32,500 nt of DNA, from positions 1 to 32,500 of the forward strand of contig JAFQHF010000047.1 of NCBI GenBank assembly GCA_017398105.1, read 5' to 3'. Below are positions 29,895 through 32,500 of the stretch, piece by piece (within the stretch, counting starts at the first letter, position 1; each line of letters opens with the position of its first letter). The notes beneath the pieces were generated by a model. It was not told the DNA's origin. It saw nothing but the letters and a program-made list of their open reading frames with translations, and searched no databases. Source of the stretch: Oscillospiraceae bacterium (GTDB lineage: Bacteria; Bacillota_A; Clostridia; Oscillospirales; Oscillospiraceae). Both the position numbers and the translations under genes were made by a program.

Positions 29895-30193
29895 GCATTT
29901 CTTGCACTTTCGGCATTTAGACGTATTTTTCACCGTTATATTTATGCACAATAACCAATTCGAACGTCCAGAACAGACATTCGCACCCCTTCCGCAAACA
30001 TTCGGAGCCAATGCAAAAATACAGCTGAAAAAGATACATGCCCTCCGCATGCTTTTCCCGAACCAAAGTCAGACCGCTCCAGGCACCTGAAAAAGCGGGG
30101 ATGAACGCAAAATAATATAAATCCACGCTCGGCAAGCAGGCATTTCACACGGCAAAGCCATCGTTCGCAAATTCCATAAGGATTTATTCCGAT
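29895..30193. other. Non-coding stretch upstream of the mgl promoter
   Basis: No supported gene, RNA or repeat is seen. Short open frames here lack ribosome-binding sites and recognisable sequence. Confidence 0.4.
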
Positions 30194-30234
30194 AAAAAGA
30201 CTGCTTTTGCCGGATAGGTCAACGCGGTCTTTTT
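30194..30234 (-). terminator. Terminator-like hairpin after a tRNA-end remnant
   Basis: AAAAAGACTGC (30194-30204) pairs with 30224-30234 through 11 bp including one G-U, with a 19-nt loop. On the minus strand it follows the tRNA 3'-end fragment at 30236-30258 directly and ends in CTTTTT, as a tRNA-gene terminator would. Confidence 0.55.
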
Positions 30235-30235
30235 C

Positions 30236-30258
30236 TTGGCAGAGGATGAGGGATTCGA
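30236..30258 (-). pseudogene. tRNA 3'-end fragment, copy 1
   Basis: Read on the minus strand, these 23 bases look like a tRNA tail: a T-loop strand (TCGAATCCCTC), an acceptor strand ATCCTCT, discriminator G and CCA. The rest of a tRNA is missing; no matching 5' acceptor is found at the expected distance. An identical 23-bp copy lies at 30413-30435. The isotype cannot be read without the anticodon. This is the usual look of a tRNA-borne attachment-site core left by integration. Confidence 0.5.
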
Positions 30259-30262
30259 TTGC

Positions 30263-30340
30263 CAAATTGTCCTCACAGGACAATTTGTATGGAGCGTTGG
30301 CCGTCAAGCCGGCCAACGGCAACAGCCCACCGGGCTGTTG
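30263..30340. repeat. Three consecutive perfect hairpins
   Basis: Three stems with different sequence follow closely: CAAATTGTCCT 30263-30273 with 30277-30287 (11 bp, CAC loop); CGTTGGCCG 30295-30303 with 30310-30318 (9 bp); CAACAGCCC 30320-30328 with 30332-30340 (9 bp, ACC loop). They lie between the two tRNA-end fragments. The build recalls the hairpin array at 21794-21955, without the AATATCACT borders. Confidence 0.75.
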
Positions 30341-30348
30341 CATTTAGA

Positions 30349-30372
30349 TGGGTTCGAATCCCCCACAACTGC
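30349..30372 (+). pseudogene. Possible plus-strand tRNA 3'-end remnant
   Basis: TGGGTTCGAATCCCCCA (30349-30365) reads like a T arm followed by a partial acceptor strand, then the terminator at 30377. No D or anticodon arm is present upstream, where the hairpin triplet lies instead. Confidence 0.35.
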
Positions 30373-30376
30373 AAAT

Positions 30377-30414
30377 AAAAAATGCAGATACCCTTCTGGG
30401 TATCTGCATTTTTT
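30377..30414. terminator. Strong bidirectional terminator hairpin
   Basis: A perfect 17-bp stem (AAAAAATGCAGATACCC 30377-30393 with 30398-30414) and a 4-nt loop are flanked by A6 and T6. It lies between a plus-strand tRNA-like tail and the minus-strand copy at 30413-30435, so it could serve convergent tRNA genes that have since been lost. Confidence 0.85.
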
Positions 30415-30435
30415 GGCAGAGGATGAGGGATTCGA
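30413..30435 (-). pseudogene. tRNA 3'-end fragment, copy 2
   Basis: This is an exact 23-bp direct repeat of 30236-30258, at a distance of 177 bp, and it abuts the 17-bp terminator stem on the minus strand. No further tRNA structure is found to the right, where the sequence turns A/T-rich. Together the two copies resemble left and right attachment sites. Confidence 0.5.
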
Positions 30436-31182
30436 ATTTGCTAAAGAAAGTCCATTAGTTGCCAAATGACCACATATGGTATCATTAAGTTCAGATCAGT
30501 TTCATAAATGTACTGTATGTACCATATGGCACATACTTAGAAAACCGCTAAAGGGAAAAAATAAGGGAAAACTTTTGGAAAGCTATGTTCCCCATTCCCC
30601 AAAACTTACTCACAGCAGGTGCAGATAATTCGCCGAAATTTTCGGCGAATTTTTCTTTGTTCCGGGGACTGGAGAAATTAGCCGAACTGTTCGGCTATTA
30701 TTGCTAAAGCAATAATAGCATATGGCAGCAAAACGGGCAAGGAAATAAGCCGTCCCAAGAGCCCTTCGACCGTCGACATTTTGAATTGGATTTCCATTGC
30801 GGCGCAATCAGTTTTTGAAGCCGTTTTTTGAGGTCCTGTGTGTTTATATTCCAAGTGTAGAATCAAGGGTTAAACTGTCGACAAATTCAAATACTTTCAC
30901 CAACTACTTTTGAGCTTTGACATTGATTAACATCACGCATCCACAATCGTGAAAACGCGATACTCTTATCTTTCTCCGTATATACATTTCCTTCATTCCT
31001 CCCGTTTTTTCTGAAAGAAAGAATGAATGATTATTATATCAGTTATTATTTGATCTGTTATTATTACTTCTTTTATTATTTGCGTGGGATTTTCCTGCGC
31101 AGATCTTTCCAAGATTGGACGAGCCTATCTTGGAAAACCCAATCCTGGTTTGCATAGCAGAATATTAGCAATATCTTCATCG
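30436..31182. other. A/T-rich non-coding scar with scattered hairpins
   Basis: No gene is supported. Visible structure: CATATGGTA 30473-30481 inverted at 30520-30528; a terminator-like stem AATTCGCCGAA 30627-30637 with 30641-30651, then TTTCTTT; two mutually exclusive stems, TAGCCGAA 30679-30686 with 30690-30697 and GCTATTATTGC 30694-30704 with 30709-30719; and TTTCCAAGAT 31106-31115 with 31127-31136. The low GC content contrasts with the core genes and suggests a decayed insertion. Confidence 0.5.
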
Positions 31183-31234
31183 ATCATTTCATCAATCATT
31201 TTTGGTTGATAAATGATTGATGAAATGATATAAT
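31183..31234 (+). promoter_or_regulatory. fic promoter overlapped by a 19-bp inverted repeat
   Basis: TTGATA (31206-31211), a 17-nt spacer and TATAAT (31229-31234) form the promoter. The 19 bases ATCATTTCATCAATCATTT at 31183-31201 recur as an exact reverse complement at 31211-31229, with a 9-nt loop. The right arm fills the whole spacer and touches both boxes, so a protein bound to it would block RNA polymerase. The winged-helix end of the Fic protein is the obvious candidate. Confidence 0.75.
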
Positions 31235-31253
31235 ATATGCGAGGTGTTATGCT

Positions 31254-32231
31254 ATGTACAACAAAAAGCCGCCCTTTGAAATTATCAATTCCATGCTGGA
31301 AGAGATCGCAGAAATTGCGGAACTGGTTGGTCATGTGAACGCAACCGCCGGTCTGTCCACAAATCCCATACTGCGCCGTACCAACCGGATCCGTTCGGTC
31401 TATTCCTCTCTGGCAATTGAACAGAATACGTTGAGTCTGGAACAGGTGACCGCAGTTCTGAATGGCAAGCGGGTCATTGCGCCGCCCAAGGATATTGCTG
31501 AAGTTAAGAACGCATACGAAATTTATGAAATGATGGATTCGCTGAATCCTTATTCTGTGGAGGATCTGCTGAACGCTCATGCGGTTATGACCAGAGGGCT
31601 GACCGAAGAATCCGGTTGCTTTCGTTCCGGTCCTGTTGGTGTGGTGGACAAGCAGGGAAACATTCTGCACTTCGGAACGTTACCGGACTATGCACCGGGT
31701 CTTACCATGGAACTGCTTGATTGGGTAAAGGGCAGTGAGTTCCACATGCTGATCAAAAGCTGTGTGTTCCACTATGAGTTGGAGCTGATCCATCCTTTCG
31801 CTGACGGCAATGGTCGAATTGGCCGCTTGTGGCATACGCTGCTGCTGACCCAATGGAAGCCTTTGTTTGCCTGGCTCCCGGTGGAGTCCATCATCCATGA
31901 CCGACAGGATGAATACTATGCCGCCATTAACCGCTCCAACTTTGAAGGCGAATCGACAGTCTTCATCATGTTCATGCTGTCCGCTATTAAGGAAGCTCTG
32001 ATGGAAGCAATTCAAACCACCGATGCCGCTGAAGCTATGACCACCGAGGAGCTGCGCTGGTATAAGATCGAACGGTTCTTGAAAAAGAATAGTACAATCA
32101 CCAATGCAGATGTACGCCAGATGTTCCAGGTTTCTGCCGCAACAGCAAATCGAATCCTTGCCAAGTTTACTGAGGAAGGCAAGCTCCAGAAAATCAGAAT
32201 TGGCAGATCCTGGGGCTACCAAATTCAATAA
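31254..32231 (+). CDS. Fic family protein with C-terminal winged helix
   Basis: This 325-residue protein is a predicted AMP-transferase or similar nucleotidyl-modifier. The Fic motif is H180-PFADGNGR-I-G-R191 (HPFxxGNGRxxR). An N-terminal self-inhibitory helix reads S52-L-A-I-E56-Q-N58, close to the (S/T)xxxE(G/N) form with Q before N, so the enzyme should be held in check by E56. The last 65 residues look like a winged helix (NSTITNADVRQMFQVSAATANRILAKF then a wing). GAGGTG at 31241-31246 precedes ATG 31254. It stands alone with its own promoter and terminator. The target is unknown, and no separate antitoxin gene is visible. Confidence 0.9.
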   Translation: MYNKKPPFEIINSMLEEIAEIAELVGHVNATAGLSTNPILRRTNRIRSVYSSLAIEQNTLSLEQVTAVLNGKRVIAPPKDIAEVKNAYEIYEMMDSLNPYSVEDLLNAHAVMTRGLTEESGCFRSGPVGVVDKQGNILHFGTLPDYAPGLTMELLDWVKGSEFHMLIKSCVFHYELELIHPFADGNGRIGRLWHTLLLTQWKPLFAWLPVESIIHDRQDEYYAAINRSNFEGESTVFIMFMLSAIKEALMEAIQTTDAAEAMTTEELRWYKIERFLKKNSTITNADVRQMFQVSAATANRILAKFTEEGKLQKIRIGRSWGYQIQ

Positions 32232-32341
32232 CAGCTTATCTGTCTCAGCGATTCGAAGAATTGCGTAGCCGCAGACCAAAGGGCTGCGTACCAGAACACT
32301 TTGTGTTCGCCGGGGATTGGGGCAGAGCTCCAACAAGCCAG

Positions 32342-32383
32342 AAAAAAGCACCCGTTCCGCAGTCTGCGGTTCAGGTGTTTTTT
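32342..32383 (+). terminator. Intrinsic terminator after fic
   Basis: An outer stem pairs AAAAAAGCACC (32342-32352, one bulged G) with GGTGTTTTTT (32374-32383). An inner stem CCGCA 32357-32361 pairs with 32365-32369. The outer stem ends in a T6 run. Confidence 0.8.
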
Positions 32384-32402
32384 CGTGTTTGTGGGTACAA
32401 AG

Positions 32403-32450
32403 ACATTGCTTGCCAATATGGTTTTGTATATACACAAACATTGCTTGCCA
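32403..32450. repeat. Short direct repeat, 35-bp period
   Basis: ACATTGCTTGCCA occurs at 32403-32415 and again at 32438-32450; the bases before each copy (ACAAAG and CACAAA) are also alike. The block lies past the fic terminator at the window edge, so more copies may follow outside. Confidence 0.6.
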
Positions 32451-32500
32451 GTTTCTTTTTGATAATTTTCTGACACACTATCTTTTTCCTTTCCAAAACC

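Noticed and set aside
30236..30469. 77-codon plus-strand frame in the tRNA-end scar
   Set aside because: Its two AEDEGF segments are simply the duplicated tRNA 3'-end read in reverse, and the middle is the hairpin triplet; there is no ribosome-binding site.
31254..32231. Two-gene Fic toxin-antitoxin pair
   Set aside because: No separate antitoxin gene is next to it; the inhibitory helix is within the same protein.

Overview
This window reads as a chromosomal piece of a GC-rich Clostridia (Bacillota), most likely an Oscillospirales/Ruminococcaceae-type gut anaerobe. The basis is RNase J, SepF and DivIVA, an ileS T-box, MutL of the endonuclease type, Hfq beside MiaA, strong AGGAGG ribosome-binding sites, and many short intergenic palindromes. 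The taxon is inferred from gene content and style, not from a search.

Layout. 0.25-3 kb: RNase J and a tRNA-dihydrouridine synthase, then a convergent membrane-anchored parvulin-type foldase. 4.6-12.9 kb: a tRNA-modification and mismatch-repair block, miaB - mutS - CPBP protease - mutL - miaA - hfq. 13-18.1 kb: a division and translation block, yggS - sepF - divIVA - T-box - ileS. 18.2-21.4 kb: a small secreted beta-sandwich protein and, divergent to the tRNAs, an operon of a MerR-RDD membrane regulator with an unknown anchored protein. 21.5-21.8 kb: tRNA-Thr(TGT) and tRNA-Tyr(GTA) under one promoter and one terminator. 21.8-22.8 kb: an array of AATATCACT-bordered hairpins followed by a four-helix-bundle (S23-type) gene and a GNAT gene. 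23.1-25.5 kb: a phosphodiester-glycosidase-like protein divergent from NudC. 25.5-29.8 kb: a minus-strand sugar ABC transporter operon mglB-mglA-mglC that ends in a small membrane protein with an InlB-type repeat. 29.9-31.2 kb: a non-coding AT-rich scar with duplicated tRNA 3'-end fragments, hairpins and terminators. 31.2-32.2 kb: a Fic protein with its own winged-helix domain and a long inverted repeat over its promoter.

How the genes work together. MiaA and MiaB act in sequence on A37 of tRNAs (i6A, then ms2i6A). MutS and MutL form the mismatch-repair pair. SepF and DivIVA serve septum placement and cell shape. MglBAC imports galactose/glucose-type sugars. No complete known defence system or CRISPR array was seen. 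The most unusual signals are the hairpin array beside the S23/GNAT pair, the MerR-type operator in a 19-bp spacer before a membrane-bound regulator, the hfq leader that can hide its own start, the 139-bp element with 28-bp inverted ends between miaB and mutS, and the 19-bp palindrome covering the fic promoter.
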